Assembly: GCF_001436275.1 (NCBI RefSeq)
Contig: NZ_AZEH01000039.1
Span: forward strand, 1-64,000
Direction of reading: 5' to 3'
Source: Liquorilactobacillus oeni DSM 19972
GTDB lineage: Bacteria > Bacillota > Bacilli > Lactobacillales > Lactobacillaceae
Length of the DNA: 64,000 nt
Position 1 is the first letter of the stretch, and each line of letters begins with the position of its first letter. The notes under the pieces are model-generated. The model was not told the DNA's origin, ran no database searches, and was given only the letters and a program-made list of their open reading frames with translations. Made by a program: the position numbers and the translations under genes. Below are positions 6,571 to 16,266 of this stretch, piece by piece.

Positions 6571-7743
6571 ATGAAAAGGTTTGGTGTGCAAAGTGCACTT
6601 TTGGTTGCACTCTCATTTGTTTTGGGAATGAGCGAATATATTATTATTGGTATTCTGAATGACTTAGCAGCTACCTTTGATGTTAGTATTACTAAGGTAG
6701 GCTTTCTAGTTACTTCATTTGCTTTTATTTATGCACTTGCTACTCCAATTGTAACGGTGATGGTTGGAAAGCATCGCTTGTACAATGCTCTAACCTTATT
6801 ATTTATTGTTTTTACAATTGGTAATATATTAACTGCTCTTGCCCCAAATTATACGATTTTAAATATTTCAAGAATCATTACCGCAGTTGTTTCAGGACCT
6901 GCTGTTTCAATCTCAATCACATTTGCTGCTTTCATTGCTCCACCGCGAAAAAGAGCTTGGCTGGTTTCATGGGTCTTTTCCGGCTTTAGCGTTGCATCCG
7001 TATTTGGGGTTCCTCTAGGTACATGGATGAGTGATCACTGGGGATGGCGGGTTGTCTTTTGGATAATAGCTGGGATTACAATTATTTTGATGATTTTGGT
7101 ATCTCGTTCCTTGCCTAAGGAATTGACACAGGGGCCTGCAACACGAATTATTGAACAATTAGCAATTTTTAAGGATAAGCGGATTATGCTTGGCATTTTA
7201 TTGCCCACTCTTAATTTGGCAGGAGTTTATGTTGTCTACACTTATTTAAGACCGCTTGCTGTTTCTGGTCTTCATTTCAGTGATAATTTTGTTACTGTTG
7301 TCTTGTTTGCATACGGTTTTGCGGCTCTTTTGAGTAACCAGATCAGTGGTCGGATTGCCAATCAAGAAGGTCTTAAAACAATGGAAAAGGTCTATCTTTT
7401 TCAGGGGTTGAGTTTGCTTTTGCTGCCTCTTTTTTTTGATTTTAAATGGATAGCATTGCTCGACTTATTTGTTTTAGGATTTACAATGTACTTGCTAAAC
7501 TCGCCTATTCAAATTTTTTATATGGGTGTTGCTGAATCTTCGTATCCTCAATCAATGGTCCTTTCTTCTTCATTTAATTCAATTTTTTCAAATCTTGGAA
7601 TTGCGATTGGCTCTGCGACAGGCGGAGGTTTGGTGAGCTCTTTTGGTCTTAAGTCATTAGGAATTGGTGGTGCTGTATATACGGCTATTGCTCTAGTTGT
7701 TTTGCTAGTGCTTAACCATCATTTAAGACAAAATGAATATTAA
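6571..7743 (+). CDS. MFS transporter, drug or sugar-efflux type
   Basis: This 390-residue major facilitator protein has about twelve membrane helices and belongs to the AraJ/YdeA/PbuE-like efflux branch. The N-terminal FVLGMSEYIIIGILNDLAATF segment and TFDVSITKVGFLVTSFAFIYALATP are typical of this group. An IAPPRKRAW loop and GWRVVFWIIA in helix 6 also fit. Proton-driven export of sugars, nucleosides or drugs is the family role; the substrate cannot be read from sequence. AGGGGG lies about 11 nt before ATG. Terminators on both sides make it a single-gene unit. Confidence 0.85.
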   Translation: MKRFGVQSALLVALSFVLGMSEYIIIGILNDLAATFDVSITKVGFLVTSFAFIYALATPIVTVMVGKHRLYNALTLLFIVFTIGNILTALAPNYTILNISRIITAVVSGPAVSISITFAAFIAPPRKRAWLVSWVFSGFSVASVFGVPLGTWMSDHWGWRVVFWIIAGITIILMILVSRSLPKELTQGPATRIIEQLAIFKDKRIMLGILLPTLNLAGVYVVYTYLRPLAVSGLHFSDNFVTVVLFAYGFAALLSNQISGRIANQEGLKTMEKVYLFQGLSLLLLPLFFDFKWIALLDLFVLGFTMYLLNSPIQIFYMGVAESSYPQSMVLSSSFNSIFSNLGIAIGSATGGGLVSSFGLKSLGIGGAVYTAIALVVLLVLNHHLRQNEY

Positions 7744-7769
7744 ATAATAGAGCGGCTTATTATTTTTTT
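7743..7769 (+). terminator. Terminator after the MFS gene
   Basis: AATAATA (7743-7749) and TATTATT (7758-7764) enclose a GC-rich loop and are followed by T residues. The stem is AT-only and moderate in strength. Confidence 0.6.
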
Positions 7770-7951
7770 GTGTATAGTTTGAAAACGTAAAAAGTGCTTT
7801 ATATAGGTAAAAAGTATTTGTGAAATAATGACATAATGATACATAACAAGGGAATTTTAAAACGAAAAATAGTGTTTTTTTATGATCTAGTTGATGCATG
7901 ATATTTCTTGGTAGAAGTGTGGTTATGCGACACTGAAAGGGCAGCTGTTAC

Positions 7952-7979
7952 TTGCAATCATTCTTGTGAATGTTATACA
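7952..7979 (+). promoter_or_regulatory. Probable promoter of the SemiSWEET gene
   Basis: TTGCAA (7952-7957) and TATACA (7974-7979) are 16 bp apart, about 45 bp before the TTG start. Confidence 0.5.
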
Positions 7980-8024
7980 ATTGCATTTATATTGAAGCTG
8001 GTATTGATTTAAGGAGGCTCTTTC

Positions 8025-8291
8025 TTGAAGGAAGAAGATAAATTTATCCAAGTTTTAGGCAGGGTTGCGACAGTGTTATCTGTATTAATGTATGTTTCAT
8101 ATATTCCACAGATCATGAGTAATTTACAAGGAGATTATGGAAATCCAATTCAGCCGCTAGTTGCAGCGATAAATTGTTTGTTTTGGTGTATCTATGCATA
8201 TTTTAAAAAGAATCGTGATTGGCCTGTTTTTTTGGCCAATTTACCAGGAATTTTTTTTGGTATCTTTGCATTTGCAACTGCGCTTCATTAA
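8025..8291 (+). CDS. SemiSWEET sugar transporter
   Basis: This 88-residue protein has three membrane helices of the PQ-loop/SemiSWEET family, which dimerises to form a passive sugar pore. The first helix carries the YIPQI (PQ) motif at about residues 25-29. The second has NCLFWCIYAYF, with the conserved Asn and Trp that line the sugar pocket. The length matches bacterial SemiSWEETs (85-100). The start is TTG, with AAGGAGG 7 nt upstream. It is a single-gene unit with a terminator 45 bp downstream. The transported sugar is not identifiable. Confidence 0.9.
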   Translation: MKEEDKFIQVLGRVATVLSVLMYVSYIPQIMSNLQGDYGNPIQPLVAAINCLFWCIYAYFKKNRDWPVFLANLPGIFFGIFAFATALH

Positions 8292-8335
8292 AATAGCTAC
8301 TATGGTTTAACCAAATTGAAACTGAAAATTATTCA

Positions 8336-8360
8336 AGCCAACTTATTTGTTGGCTTTTTT
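8336..8360 (+). terminator. Terminator after the SemiSWEET gene
   Basis: GCCAAC (8337-8342) and GTTGGC (8349-8354) form a stem followed by TTTTTT. Confidence 0.85.
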
Positions 8361-8449
8361 GTAATATTAATTGCATTTTTAAAATAAAAAATGCCATATT
8401 ATAAAAAAATCATTTCTGAGATGGATAAATATAAAAAAAGGAGCCGGCA

Positions 8450-8785
8450 ATGAATTTTAGCGAGTATCAAAAAATATCAGCAAGAACTGTTACACCAAGT
8501 TTGAAAAATGAAATATTATGCTATGGATTAGGTATTTCAGGTGAGGCGGGTGAAGTTACAGATCTGATCAAGAAAGTATATTTCCATGGGCATAAGCTAG
8601 ATAAGCAGGATATGGCAAAAGAGTTAGGGGATGTAATGTGGTATATCTCTCAAATTGCGAGCTTTGAAAACCTTGATTTAGCTGAGATTGCGCAGCTTAA
8701 TATTAATAAATTAAAGAAGCGCTACCCGCATGGGTTTTCCACTGAAGATAGCATTAAGCGTGTAGACACTAAAGAAACTCAGTGA
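8450..8785 (+). CDS. MazG-like nucleotide pyrophosphohydrolase
   Basis: This small all-alpha NTP pyrophosphohydrolase of the MazG fold has 111 residues and one MazG domain. The metal-binding motifs are GEAGEVTDLIKK (about residues 31-42) and KELGDVMWYISQ (57-68), the usual EExxE and ExxD helices. Such enzymes hydrolyse (d)NTPs to monophosphate and pyrophosphate to clean the nucleotide pool; similar single-domain forms are common in phages as well as chromosomes. AAGGAG lies 8 nt before ATG. It is monocistronic, with a shared bidirectional terminator downstream. Confidence 0.85.
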   Translation: MNFSEYQKISARTVTPSLKNEILCYGLGISGEAGEVTDLIKKVYFHGHKLDKQDMAKELGDVMWYISQIASFENLDLAEIAQLNINKLKKRYPHGFSTEDSIKRVDTKETQ

Positions 8786-8836
8786 TAAAAAATATTATAT
8801 TCAAACCAGAAGCAGAATTAGAATTATTATGTATAG

Positions 8837-8880
8837 AAGGAGTGAGGCAAAGTTGCAGCCACACTCCTTTATTATTTTTT
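8837..8880. terminator. Bidirectional terminator
   Basis: AAGGAGTG (8837-8844) pairs perfectly with CACTCCTT (8862-8869), with T-rich bases following on the plus strand. It lies between convergent genes. Confidence 0.8.
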
Positions 8881-9107
8881 TAGAATCCAATTTTAAGGCT
8901 GCCATCTGGAACCTTAATTTCTAAAACGTCGTCAATGTTTTTAAAATCGAGCTTTTTACCTTTAAGACTGTCAATGTTACTATCTGATATATCCGCTTTG
9001 ATCGCATCTTTACCAACTTCTTGGTAAACAATTGCTTGAACAAAATATTTTTTGTCTTCAGATTTAAAAGTGGTATTTTTATTTACTGTCAGCTTTAACT
9101 TAATCAA
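8880..9107 (-). CDS. Small conserved-type protein, unknown function
   Basis: The product has about 75 residues and is beta-rich with alternating polar and hydrophobic positions (KLKLTVNKNTTF, KKYFVQAIVYQE, LEIKVPDGSLKIGF). No cysteine, signal peptide or membrane helix is seen and no family is recognised. TTG at 9107 is taken as the start because AGGAGG lies 8 nt upstream of it; the GTG three codons earlier overlaps that ribosome site. It is convergent with the MazG-like gene across a shared terminator. Confidence 0.65.
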   Translation of the reverse strand: MIKLKLTVNKNTTFKSEDKKYFVQAIVYQEVGKDAIKADISDSNIDSLKGKKLDFKNIDDVLEIKVPDGSLKIGF

Positions 9108-9332
9108 GCTACACACCTCCTATTTAATATATCTCATACTACTTGTGAGTATAACGTCTAGACAAAGAAAAGTATAATAATTGAAATTCAGCAGTAAATC
9201 AGGAAGCAATGTCCAGTTAGTTTTTTATTAGAGGTGATATTGCTTACGATTTACAAAACTATACTAAATCCATTTTAAAGATTTCTGGTTTATGCGAGGT
9301 GTTGTTCTTTAATTTTTTGAATTTTTTAGAAA

Positions 9333-9622
9333 CTATTTATTTTCAGTTGAACTACTGTTTTTTGAGTCGAGTTTTTTGATGAGCTGATCATTTTGCGATA
9401 TTAAGATCCAATTTTGTTCAACAATCGCTCTTAAATAATTAGCAATAGCTTTTTCTGAAACAAGATCACTAGAGACGATTTTTTTACTGTTTCTGAGCAG
9501 CTGTTCTTCTTCAAGTTCGCTTAAAATAGCTTTGACCTGCCAAAGAGAATCCGGATTTAAATCTGAGAGCCCCTGTCTTGCAAAATCCCATTCATATTTT
9601 TATTACTATTGAATAATGACAT
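9333..9622 (-). pseudogene. Frameshifted small gene (about 96 codons)
   Basis: From ATG 9622 the frame reads MSLFNSNKNMN and soon stops. A second frame opens at the same A-run and continues as YEWDFARQGLSDLNPDSLWQ to an acidic helical segment (VKAILSELEEEQLL), AIANYLRAIVEQNWILISQN and a TAG at 9333. Adding one A to the A5 run would join both parts into a single protein of about 96 residues. The coherent, helical and well-formed second half argues for a recent one-base deletion or a sequencing error in a homopolymer. The family is unknown. A weak ribosome site (AAAGG) precedes the ATG. Confidence 0.65.
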
Positions 9623-9639
9623 CTTTTCACTGCCTTTCT

Positions 9640-10157
9640 TTTAAAATTTTACGTATTTTCTTAAAAGATAATTTAGAGCCTTAAATGCTGCAAACTACAT
9701 TTTTTTCAATGATGAGTTTTAAACTTGCTTTCATTTTTAAACATCATTAACTGTTTTATAAGGTGATTACAGGGTTTATGTTTGAGCTGTTATGTTAAGC
9801 GTACAGTATTTTGTAGTTGCTTGCAAAACTACAGCAACGCGAAGCTTTTGCAAGAATTAATAGGATAAATGGGCTTAGAAAATAAAAATAATTCAGAGAA
9901 ATGCTCAATAAAAATCATAACTATAGCATTAGCCTAGTTAAATAAGAAAAATTTTAAAAAAGTAATTAATATTATATAACAAAAATTTTATGGCCAAATA
10001 CTTTTGTTTGCAAAGAATTGCTTGTAACAGCTTGTTATTTTCTAAATTGATATTTAAAATTAAAACACCATTAGATTTATTTTAATAAACGCTTTTTTTA
10101 AAATGCTCAGTTTTTAACTAGCAAAAGGGTACAATTGTAGATTAAGGTGGGAAGTCA
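9640..10157. other. Long AT-rich upstream region of gltB
   Basis: This stretch of about 520 bp has no open frame that can be supported. One inverted repeat, TGTAGTT (9812-9818) with AACTACA (9827-9833), has no T-tail and could be an operator or chance. A control region for the costly gltBD operon would be expected here, but no known riboswitch, T-box or clear -35/-10 pair stands out. Confidence 0.4.
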
Positions 10158-13100
10158 ATGAAATTTAATAATAAAAGTATGTATAGTCCGGCTTTTGAAC
10201 ATGACGCTTGTGGAATGGGATTTATCACTCAGATTGACGGCACTGCAAGTCATGAGTTAGTCGAACGAGCCTTGACTATGTTGCAGCGCATGAATCATCG
10301 TGGAGGAACAGGTGCTGAACCTGATACTGGTGATGGTGCTGGAATTTTATTATCCATGCCGGATTCATTTTTCAGGAAATATGCAGCTCAAAAAGGGTTT
10401 GAATTACCAGCGGCTGGGGAATATGCAGTTGGAATGCTGTTTTTACCTCAAAAAGAAAATGAGAAGCAAGCAATGTTACATTCCGTGATGGACGAAATTA
10501 CTGAAACTGGTTTTAGAGTTTTAGCAGTACGTGATGTACCTTATGTATATGAGAGTTGCGGACCGACAGCACAAAAAGCGATGCCTGGTTTTGCACAAGT
10601 GATTATTCGTAAGCCGGTTGGTATTTCAGTCGGACGTGCATTTGAAGATGAATTGTATCGTCTAAGGCGCCACTTAGAAAAAACTTTCTCGGTCGAAGAA
10701 TTCGCAATTGTTAGTTTTTCCAGTCGGACACTTTGTTATAAGGGAATGCTGCATGCTTACCAAGTGGGGGAATTTTATCCGGATCTGCACGATGAAACAA
10801 TGAGAGCGGCTATTGCTTTGATCCACTCACGTTTTTCAACTAATACTTTTCCTAGTTGGGAACGAGCACAACCATTTCGTTTTGTAGCTCATAACGGAGA
10901 AATTAATACTTTAAAACGGGCTGAAAATTGGATGGTCAGCCATAATATTGAAATTTATAACGAAGAAGATTCTGATTCCGCTAAATTAGAGAATTGTATG
11001 GAATATCTCTATCGTAATGGACGTGATATTCCACAGATCTTATTAATGATGGTACCAGAAGCATGGGGAAAAGGAACACAGCTGACTGCAAGGCAAAGAG
11101 CTTTTGATGAATATAATGCTAGTTTTATAGCACCTTGGGATGGACCAGCGGCGCTTTGTTTTACTGATGGAATTCAGGTTGGTGCTGCGTTGGATCGAAA
11201 CGGGTTGCGGCCATCACGTTACCAGTTGGTTAAGGGGAACTTCTTAGTGGTTGCTTCTGAAACCGGAGTTTACGACGTTGCACCTGGGGATATTCTTGAA
11301 AAGGGGATCCTCGGACCTGCAGATATGATTTTAGTAGATACTAACATGGGCAAATTTTATCATACTGCTGAAATTAAAGAGCACTATGCAAAAAAGCATC
11401 CTTATGCCACTTGGTTAAAGAGCGAACAATGTTTATTAAATGATTTACCAGCAGCAGATGTTGATGAAAACTTGTCAGCCAACGCTTTAAAAATACTCTG
11501 GCGGCGACATGGTTACACTCAAGATGTTATTCAAGACGCACTGATTCCGATGGCGCAAAATGGTGAAGAACCTGTAATTTCGATGGGCTATGATTCACCC
11601 TTATCTGTTTTAAGCAAAAAACCGCAGTCTTTATTTACTTATTTTAAGCAACAGTTTGCTCAAGTTACAAATCCTCCAATTGATGCAATTCGTGAACAGT
11701 TGGTTATCGGGACTGAGATGTTTTTAGGCGCTGACGGTGATATTACTAGTGATGTTGCTCAAAATGCAAAAAAAATCAAGCTGGACTCGCCGCTTCTGAG
11801 TTCTGCGGCATATGAAAAATTACGTCACTTAAACGGTAAAGGTAAGTATGGGTTTAAGGCCGCTGAAGTTTCACTGTGTTACGAAAACGTTCCACGAACG
11901 AACCGGTTGGAGCAAGCCCTAGATGACATGTTCAAGGAAGCTGAAAGTCAAATTGATAATGGAGCAAACCTACTGCTTTTAACGGATCGTGGAGCGACAC
12001 GGGATAAATTAATCATTCCAGTATTATTGGCAGTTTCAGGTCTTAATAATTATTTGGTGCGTAAAGGTAAACGTGAATTAGCTTCAGTGATCGTTGATAC
12101 TGGTGAAGCCTGTGAGATCCATCATTTTGCTACTTTGCTGGGCTATGGAGCTTCTGCAATCCACCCTTATGGAGCTTACGCAACTTTAGAAGCTTATGGA
12201 TTAGGTAATAAACTGACGAACTATCGGCATGCGGCAGAAAAGGGCATTGTCAAGGTGATGAGTCGGATGGGAATTTCAACTATCGTGGGGTACCAAGGTG
12301 CGCAGTTATTTGAAGCAGTTGGACTTTCTCAAAAAGTAGTCGATGAATATTTTACTGGAACAGAGAGTCGGATTGGTGGTCTTACGCTTGATCAGATTGA
12401 AGCAGAATATTTAGAACGCTATCAACGTGCTTTCGGGATAAAAGCTGTAGAGCCTCTTTCTTCTGGTGGCAGTTTTAAATTTCGTCGTGATGGCGAGCAC
12501 CATCTTTATAACCCATTGACAATGTATAAATTCCAACAGGCTGCTCGCAGCGGGGATTATGCACTTTATCAAGACTATGTGAAAGAAATGCGACAAGAGG
12601 AGTTGAATACACCCACAACACTTCGTTCACTTTGGGAGATCAAACAAAAAAGAACGGCAGTTCCTTTGAGCGAAGTTGAACCTGTCAGCCAAATTGTTAA
12701 ACGTTTTAAATCTGGAGCGATGAGTTTTGGATCTTTATCTCAAGAAGCACATGAATGCATTGCTCAGGCAATGAATGAACTTGGTGCAAAAAGTAATAGT
12801 GGTGAAGGTGGCGAAAACCGCCACCGTTTCAGGCCTCAAAAAGATGGACGTAATTTAAATAGCAAAATCAAACAGGTCGCTTCAGCACGTTTTGGTGTCA
12901 ATGCTGAGTATTTAATGAGCGCCGAAGAAATTCAGATTAAGATGGCACAAGGTGCTAAACCAGGTGAGGGTGGACAACTGCCAGGAAATAAGAATTTCCC
13001 GTGGGTTGCCGAGATTCGTGGCTCTGTTCCTGGTGTTAGATTAATTTCACCACCGCCTCACCATGATATTTATTCAATTGAGGATTTAAAGCAGTTAATT

Positions 13101-14633
13101 CATGATTTAAAAGAAGTCAATCCATTTGCAAAAATTACAGTTAAACTGGTTTCAAGTACAGGAGTCGGTACGATTGCTGTTGGAGTGGTCAAATCCGGAG
13201 CAGATAAAGTTGTGATTAGTGGTTATGATGGTGGGACTGGAGCAGCACCACGTAATTCGGTCAGAGATGCTGGGCTACCATGGGAAATGGGGTTGGCTGA
13301 AGCTCATCAGACGCTGGCACTCAATAATTTACGTCAACGAACAACACTTGAAACAGATGGAAAATTGATGACCGGACGTGATATTGCAATTGCAATTATG
13401 TTAGGGGCTGAGGAATTTAGCTTTGCTTCGTTAGTATTGGTTTCGATTGGTTGTATCATGATGAGAGTATGTAGTAAAAATACATGTCCAACGGGTATCG
13501 CTACTCAAAATCCGGGTTTACGCAAATTATTTATTGGTAAACCAGAGCACGTTAAAAATTGCATGAAATTTCTCGCTGAAGACTTACGTGAAGAAATGGC
13601 TACTTTAGGGTACCGCACAATTGATGAATTGGTGGGTCACACTGAAAACCTGCAACCAAGGTTTATTGCTAAGGGAAAAGCTAAATCGCTTGATTTTTCA
13701 CGAATTTTGGGAACTTCAATTGGAATCAAACGTAAGGCCGTTAATCCTTTTGCACCGAAAGATCAGTGGCCAGAATTGAATGCATTTGCACAAACAGCTA
13801 TTGCAGGACGCAAACAAGTTACAATTAAACAGCCGATTAACAATCGAATGCGGACTGTAGGAGCACGAATTGGTGGCTGGATTGCCCAACGTTTCGGCAA
13901 TGACGGGCTTCCTGCTGGACGTTTGAAATTTGAATATACAGGTGTTGCCGGTCAAAGCTTTGGCGCGTTTATTACTCAGGGACTAGAACTTGAGTTGATC
14001 GGTGAGGCAAATGATTATGTTGGCAAGGGCTTGAGCGGTGGTCGATTAATAGTCCGGGCTCCCAAACGTGCGCAGCAGCTATTCAGTAATGCACCAATTG
14101 TAGGAAATGTGGCATGTTTTGGTGCTACTGCAGGTGAGGCCTTCTTCAACGGCCGCGCAGGCGAACGTTTCTGTGTTCGTAATTCTGGTGCACATGTTGT
14201 TGTTGAAGGAATCGGAGATCATGGCTGTGAATATATGACTGATGGGGTCGCAGTCGTTTTAGGTTCGACAGGCCGCAACTTTGGTGCCGGAATGTCTGGT
14301 GGTTTAGCGTATGTATATGATCCAGAAGATACTTTCGCACAACAATGTAATTTTGAAATGATCGAGCTTTTTAAATTGAACGAAAAAGGCAACGATCAGC
14401 TTCTCCTTGAGTTGCTTAAAAAGCACTATCACTATACTGGTTCACTGAAGGCAAAATACTTGCTGGATAATTGGCAAAAAGAACAACATCATTTCGTTAA
14501 AGTCTATCCAAAAGAATATCGACAAATTAATGAGATCATGGATAGGTATGCGGTCAAGGGAGTTAGTGATGAGCAACTTAAACAAAAAGCATTTGATGCT
14601 GTTGTTGGTGTGCAGCCAACAATTATGAAATAA
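10158..14633 (+). CDS. gltB: Glutamate synthase (NADPH), large subunit
   Basis: The 1491-residue alpha subunit of glutamate synthase converts glutamine plus 2-oxoglutarate to two glutamates. The segment HDACGMGF places the N-terminal nucleophile of the class II glutaminase at Cys18, exposed after removal of a short propeptide. The glutaminase domain fills roughly residues 18-420 and a central linker domain 440-740. The FMN-binding synthase barrel spans about 780-1190, with SNSGEGGENRHRF, PGEGGQLPGNK and the 3Fe-4S cysteines in GCIMMRVCSKNTCPTG near 1097-1110. The C-terminal GXG-repeat beta-helix follows (GGWIAQRFGNDG, GKGLSGGRLIVRAP). Length is normal. AAGGTGGG precedes ATG. gltD follows after 15 nt. 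This enzyme is rare in lactobacilli. Confidence 0.97.
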   Translation: MKFNNKSMYSPAFEHDACGMGFITQIDGTASHELVERALTMLQRMNHRGGTGAEPDTGDGAGILLSMPDSFFRKYAAQKGFELPAAGEYAVGMLFLPQKENEKQAMLHSVMDEITETGFRVLAVRDVPYVYESCGPTAQKAMPGFAQVIIRKPVGISVGRAFEDELYRLRRHLEKTFSVEEFAIVSFSSRTLCYKGMLHAYQVGEFYPDLHDETMRAAIALIHSRFSTNTFPSWERAQPFRFVAHNGEINTLKRAENWMVSHNIEIYNEEDSDSAKLENCMEYLYRNGRDIPQILLMMVPEAWGKGTQLTARQRAFDEYNASFIAPWDGPAALCFTDGIQVGAALDRNGLRPSRYQLVKGNFLVVASETGVYDVAPGDILEKGILGPADMILVDTNMGKFYHTAEIKEHYAKKHPYATWLKSEQCLLNDLPAADVDENLSANALKILWRRHGYTQDVIQDALIPMAQNGEEPVISMGYDSPLSVLSKKPQSLFTYFKQQFAQVTNPPIDAIREQLVIGTEMFLGADGDITSDVAQNAKKIKLDSPLLSSAAYEKLRHLNGKGKYGFKAAEVSLCYENVPRTNRLEQALDDMFKEAESQIDNGANLLLLTDRGATRDKLIIPVLLAVSGLNNYLVRKGKRELASVIVDTGEACEIHHFATLLGYGASAIHPYGAYATLEAYGLGNKLTNYRHAAEKGIVKVMSRMGISTIVGYQGAQLFEAVGLSQKVVDEYFTGTESRIGGLTLDQIEAEYLERYQRAFGIKAVEPLSSGGSFKFRRDGEHHLYNPLTMYKFQQAARSGDYALYQDYVKEMRQEELNTPTTLRSLWEIKQKRTAVPLSEVEPVSQIVKRFKSGAMSFGSLSQEAHECIAQAMNELGAKSNSGEGGENRHRFRPQKDGRNLNSKIKQVASARFGVNAEYLMSAEEIQIKMAQGAKPGEGGQLPGNKNFPWVAEIRGSVPGVRLISPPPHHDIYSIEDLKQLIHDLKEVNPFAKITVKLVSSTGVGTIAVGVVKSGADKVVISGYDGGTGAAPRNSVRDAGLPWEMGLAEAHQTLALNNLRQRTTLETDGKLMTGRDIAIAIMLGAEEFSFASLVLVSIGCIMMRVCSKNTCPTGIATQNPGLRKLFIGKPEHVKNCMKFLAEDLREEMATLGYRTIDELVGHTENLQPRFIAKGKAKSLDFSRILGTSIGIKRKAVNPFAPKDQWPELNAFAQTAIAGRKQVTIKQPINNRMRTVGARIGGWIAQRFGNDGLPAGRLKFEYTGVAGQSFGAFITQGLELELIGEANDYVGKGLSGGRLIVRAPKRAQQLFSNAPIVGNVACFGATAGEAFFNGRAGERFCVRNSGAHVVVEGIGDHGCEYMTDGVAVVLGSTGRNFGAGMSGGLAYVYDPEDTFAQQCNFEMIELFKLNEKGNDQLLLELLKKHYHYTGSLKAKYLLDNWQKEQHHFVKVYPKEYRQINEIMDRYAVKGVSDEQLKQKAFDAVVGVQPTIMK

Positions 14634-14648
14634 GAGGGGGAAGCGAAA

Positions 14649-16073
14649 ATGGCAGATCCATTTGGTTTTATGAAATATCCACGGGTCAATAACCCATATC
14701 GCAGTGTGGCAGAACGCATCAAAGATTTTAAGGAAATGCAAGGGCCATTAAGCGATGAAGAACGCCGAAAACAAGCAGCGCGCTGCATGAACTGTGGGGT
14801 TCCGCATTGCCATGCAGGTTTCTTTTACGCAGGTGGTCGTGCGGTCAGCGGTTGTCCTGATGATAACCTGATTCCTGAATGGAATGATCTAGTTTATCGC
14901 AAAGAAGATAAACAAGCTTTTGAAAGATTAACCAAGACTAATCCATTACCGGAATTTACAGGTCGGGTTTGCCCTGCTCCTTGTGAGGTTGCTTGTAATG
15001 AAGCACTTCATGGGCAAGGAATTACTATTAAAGATAATGAACGTTTTATTATTGAACAAGCTTTTAAATATAATTGGGTAACAAATAGTGGGTTACCACA
15101 ACGACGTAATGGAATAAAAATTGCAGTTGTAGGTAGCGGACCAGCAGGTTTATCAGCTGCATGGCAGTTGAATAAATTTGGTTTTGAAGTAACAGTCTAT
15201 GAACGTGATGATCATCCTGGCGGGTTGACAATGTACGGGATTCCTAACATGAAATTGCCTAAAGAAATTGTCGCTCGTCGTATTGCCGTCATGAAAGAAG
15301 TTGGAATTAAATTTGTAGTCAATACAAACGTTGGGGTGGATGTTACTGCTCAAGAGCTTCAGTCTAAATATGAACGAATTATTTTGACGATTGGTGCACG
15401 AGCAGCACGTGATTTGCAAGTACCTGGCCGCAAACTTAAGGGAATAATGCAAGCTGTCGACTATCTTACATTGGCAACTAAACAAGTGCTCAAAGATGGG
15501 ACAGGAGCAAACCAACGCTTGAAAGGCAAGAAAGTAGTAGTAATTGGTGGTGGTGATACAGGAAATGATTGTATTGCTACAGCAGTTCGTCAAGGAGCTA
15601 GTGGCATTCAGCAGCTGGAAATTACGCGTCGCCCACCATTAAAGCGGTTGGCAAGCAACCCATGGCCACAATGGCCAATGGTTGCTAAAACAGGATATGG
15701 TCAACAAGAAGCACAAGAAATTTTTGGTAGTGAATTGACAACTTATGAAGCTACAGCAGTCGGCTTTAAAGGAAAACAAGGAATGCTTACTAGCATGACA
15801 ACCAGTAAAGTTCAATTATTTAAGCCGGTTACAGGTACAGAAAAAGATCAGCCAGTTGATTTAGTTTTACTAGCAATGGGTTTTACTGGCGCGCAGCAAT
15901 CAGTTCTTTCTGCTTTTGGAATAACTGAAATTAATGACGATTATACAACTAATGAAGATCAAATTTTAGTTGCTGGCGACGCCCGTCGTGGGCCAAGTTT
16001 AGTTATCTGGGGAATTCACGAAGGGCGTATGGTAGCTGATAAAATAGTTCAATCGTACGAAGTACGTTTATAG
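14649..16073 (+). CDS. gltD: Glutamate synthase (NADPH), small subunit
   Basis: This 474-residue beta subunit takes electrons from NAD(P)H through FAD and two [4Fe-4S] clusters to the large subunit. The N-terminal ferredoxin-like domain has Cys46, Cys49, Cys54 and Cys69, then a second group Cys108, Cys112 and Cys116 (GRVCPAPCEVAC). The FAD Rossmann motif VVGSGPAGLSAAW is near residues 159-171 and the NADPH-binding motif VVIGGGDTGND near 297-307. The C-terminal GDARRGPSLVIWGIHEGR is typical. GAGGGGG lies about 10 nt before ATG. It is co-transcribed with gltB and has a terminator about 135 bp downstream. Confidence 0.96.
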   Translation: MADPFGFMKYPRVNNPYRSVAERIKDFKEMQGPLSDEERRKQAARCMNCGVPHCHAGFFYAGGRAVSGCPDDNLIPEWNDLVYRKEDKQAFERLTKTNPLPEFTGRVCPAPCEVACNEALHGQGITIKDNERFIIEQAFKYNWVTNSGLPQRRNGIKIAVVGSGPAGLSAAWQLNKFGFEVTVYERDDHPGGLTMYGIPNMKLPKEIVARRIAVMKEVGIKFVVNTNVGVDVTAQELQSKYERIILTIGARAARDLQVPGRKLKGIMQAVDYLTLATKQVLKDGTGANQRLKGKKVVVIGGGDTGNDCIATAVRQGASGIQQLEITRRPPLKRLASNPWPQWPMVAKTGYGQQEAQEIFGSELTTYEATAVGFKGKQGMLTSMTTSKVQLFKPVTGTEKDQPVDLVLLAMGFTGAQQSVLSAFGITEINDDYTTNEDQILVAGDARRGPSLVIWGIHEGRMVADKIVQSYEVRL

Positions 16074-16205
16074 CAAGAATGTTTTAAGTTAGCAAAATAT
16101 GATTATAATAAAAAAAGAAATGTGCCTATAGTCATTAGGTTTCAAACATTCACTGTGAAAAGTTAACTGTTAATATTCATTAAGATTGCTATTGTAGGAT
16201 AAAAT

Positions 16206-16238
16206 TAGGAACTGAGTCTTGGACTCAGCTCCTTTTTT
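16206..16238 (+). terminator. Terminator of gltBD
   Basis: GGAACTGAGTC pairs with GACTCAGCTCC (one mismatch) around TTG, followed by TTTTTT. It lies between convergent genes. Confidence 0.85.
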
Positions 16239-16266
16239 GATGTTGATAAACTATAGCGAATATTTC

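Noticed and set aside
14442-14788. Open frames on the minus strand across the gltB-gltD junction
   Set aside because: They overlap confirmed genes, lack ribosome sites and show odd composition; they are antisense shadows.
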